A stretch of 33,458 nucleotides of DNA from a bacterium (lineage in GTDB: Bacteria; Zhuqueibacterota; QNDG01). A program made the translations under genes and the position numbers. This document shows, in pieces, positions 32,161-33,458 of this stretch. The notes beneath the pieces were generated by a model. That model ran no database searches. It was not told the origin of the DNA and was given only the letters and a program-made list of their open reading frames with translations. Numbering within the stretch: position 1 is the stretch's first letter; each line of letters opens with the position of its first letter. Location: contig JAGGVB010000200.1 of NCBI GenBank assembly GCA_021158245.1, positions 1 to 33,458 of the forward strand, given 5' to 3'.

Positions 32161-33069
32161 ATGAAACGTTATATTTTTATTTCTGTCCTTGTTGTCCTTT
32201 TTATTATTTCGGGATGTACTTCAAAACATTCCGTTGATGAGAGATTACCTTTTGTAATAACTGACAGCAGCGGCCAAAACAAAATTTGTTTCGATGAACT
32301 GATTAAAAGGCTGCAGTCAAGTGATATGGTTTCTGTTGGAGAGATCCATACTGACAGCCTTACACATGTGCTTGAGTATGAAATTCTAAAAGCCCTTTAT
32401 TCAAAAAACCAATCTACAGCAATTGCACTTGAGATGTTTGAAAGGGACGTACAGAATGCACTTAATGACTATCTTGCAGGGAAAATTGATGAAGATACTT
32501 TTCTCAAACATTCCAGACCCTGGGGTAATTATAAAACTGCATACAAACCGCTTATTGAGTTTGCAAAAACAAACGGCCTCCCTGTTATTGCAATGAATGT
32601 GCCGAGAAGATATGCAGCAATAGTTGCACGGAAAGGCGGAAAGGGCCTTGAGACAGTAAGTGATTCTGAAAAAGTATGGATTGCAAAAACATTAAAAGCT
32701 CTTGATGACGATTACAGGAAGAGGTTTATCTCTCTTATGACCGGAGGAGACAAACCCATGCCTATGGCTCACATGAACCCTCAAAAGATGTATGAAGCAC
32801 AGTGTATAAAAGATGACACAATGGCAGAGTCGATTGATAATTTTCTAAAAAAGAATCCGGGTATGAAAATCATTACTTACGAAGGAGATTTCCATTCGGA
32901 TTACAGACTTGGAATTGTAAAAAAAGTACTTCTTCTTCGCCCTGAATTAAAAGTATCTGTTGTTTCTGTTGTACCTGTTGAGAATCTGGATTCGATTAAT
33001 TATGATGAGAACAAGGGCAGAGGGGATTTCATTATTTTTGTTAAGAGCGGGAAAGAAAAGAGTCTATAA
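32161..33069 (+). CDS. ChaN-family lipoprotein (haem/iron-related, PF04187)
   Basis: Predicted outer- or inner-membrane lipoprotein: signal ending FIISGC with the lipidated Cys at 19. The ChaN domain shows VSVGEIHTD (57-65), IALEMFERDVQ, VIAMNVPRRYAAIVARKG, PMAHMNP and YEGDFHSDYRLG with His245. Family members bind haem in Campylobacter and belong to the EreA/ChaN fold; an iron or haem role is inference. The chosen ATG 32161 follows GGAGAGGAG. An in-frame start at 32005 lies inside the oxidoreductase gene and would bury the signal peptide. Length 302 is typical. Confidence 0.88.
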   Translation: MKRYIFISVLVVLFIISGCTSKHSVDERLPFVITDSSGQNKICFDELIKRLQSSDMVSVGEIHTDSLTHVLEYEILKALYSKNQSTAIALEMFERDVQNALNDYLAGKIDEDTFLKHSRPWGNYKTAYKPLIEFAKTNGLPVIAMNVPRRYAAIVARKGGKGLETVSDSEKVWIAKTLKALDDDYRKRFISLMTGGDKPMPMAHMNPQKMYEAQCIKDDTMAESIDNFLKKNPGMKIITYEGDFHSDYRLGIVKKVLLLRPELKVSVVSVVPVENLDSINYDENKGRGDFIIFVKSGKEKSL

Positions 33070-33100
33070 AGTTAAAAGTTATTAAGTCAGTAAAGTCGAA

Positions 33101-33130
33101 CAGGTTATTTTTAAGTTGCATATTAACCTG
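33101..33130 (+). terminator. stem-loop, possible terminator, 16-base loop
   Basis: CAGGTTA (33101-33107) with TAACCTG (33124-33130), followed by CTTTATATTAATTT. It sits 31 bases after the ChaN-like gene. Confidence 0.45.
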
Positions 33131-33245
33131 CTTTATATTAATTTAATGATAATGAATGTATTATAATTTCCGTGAGGGGAAGGCAGTTTTTTAAGTAAAT
33201 TCTGTTTTATTCAGGGTAAGAATTGTTATGCCATGAAGGAGAAAG

Positions 33246-33440
33246 ATGGTGAGAAAAAAAAAGTATGTATATTGGGAAGATGGGGAAATGTGGTTGGGAT
33301 ATTTGGAAGAATATCCGGATTATTTGACACTGGGGGAAACGCTGGAGGAGTTGAAAGAGAATCTAAAAGACATCTATTATGATCTTGAAAGTGGAAAAAT
33401 TCCTTACGTTCGACGAGTTGATGAATTGGAAGTTGCATGA
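33246..33440 (+). CDS. hicB: HicB-family antitoxin
   Basis: Antitoxin of a type II HicBA toxin-antitoxin module, which neutralises the HicA mRNA interferase and usually represses its own operon. The 64-residue sequence shows the short HicB pattern: WEDGEMWLGYLEEYPDYLTLGETLEELKENL, then DIYYDLESGKIPY and VDELEV. There is no DNA-binding extension, so repression would need the N-terminal fold or the toxin. AAGGAG precedes the ATG at 33246. It overlaps the toxin gene as ATGA. Confidence 0.88.
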   Translation: MVRKKKYVYWEDGEMWLGYLEEYPDYLTLGETLEELKENLKDIYYDLESGKIPYVRRVDELEVA

Positions 33441-33458
33441 AAAGAAAAGATCTGATCA
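33437..33458 (+). CDS. hicA: HicA toxin, first seven residues (3' partial)
   Basis: The last 22 bases open a frame reading MKRKDLI, the usual start of HicA mRNA interferases. It begins within an ATGA overlap with hicB, the normal antitoxin-first arrangement for this subfamily. The rest is outside the window, so catalytic residues cannot be checked. Confidence 0.65.

Overview
This AT-rich window is ordinary chromosome from a Gram-negative, probably anaerobic bacterium. The evidence is a TolC/HlyD/ABC-2 efflux operon, lipid A acyltransferase and heptosyltransferase-type enzymes, a PorV/PorQ-type outer-membrane protein, several signal peptides and lipoproteins, and a one-chain pyruvate:ferredoxin oxidoreductase. 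The mix suggests the FCB/Bacteroidota-related assemblage (e.g. a candidate phylum), but no gene here fixes the taxon. There is no phage, no transposase gene and no CRISPR array.

Layout. (1) 2-6306: end of an unknown gene, then a tight efflux operon (TolC, HlyD-like lipoprotein, two separate ABC ATPases, two ABC-2 permeases), resembling E. coli YbhGFSR with the YbhF halves split. (2) 6612-10505: zinc alcohol dehydrogenase, an AAA ATPase behind an operator-like repeat cluster, a secreted esterase and a membrane protein; GTAGGGG-type palindromes lie on both sides of the ATPase-esterase pair. (3) 10820-12349: small membrane protein, tRNA-Thr(CGT), PorV/PorQ-like protein. (4) 12598-19444: a nearly gapless envelope operon (metallopeptidase, LpxL-type acyltransferase, two family 9 glycosyltransferases, TsaC, low-molecular-weight phosphatase, DUF3108 protein, deoxyhypusine-synthase-like protein). 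(5) 19847-22861: a degenerate NtrC-type regulator, convergent with an ECF sigma factor/polymer-forming membrane protein pair. (6) 23000-25164: VanZ-like protein, a 49-residue zinc ribbon, a polytopic membrane protein and a truncated SfsA. (7) 25165-25853: a gene-free, highly structured palindromic element. (8) 25854-28302: unknown exported protein, divergent polysaccharide deacetylase and a PdxJ homologue lacking its catalytic residues. (9) 28530-33458: pyruvate:ferredoxin oxidoreductase, ChaN-like lipoprotein, and the start of a HicB-HicA toxin-antitoxin pair cut by the window end.

Most worth following up: the structured element at 25211-25783; the PdxJ-fold protein with all three key catalytic positions changed; the NtrC-like protein with neither GAFTGA nor Walker B acidic residues nor a DNA-binding domain; two genes whose correct N-termini seem to need non-canonical start codons (ATC at 14418, CTG at 26455); and the perfect 11-bp inverted repeat just before the AAA ATPase gene. 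None of these proves a new system, but each is directly visible.
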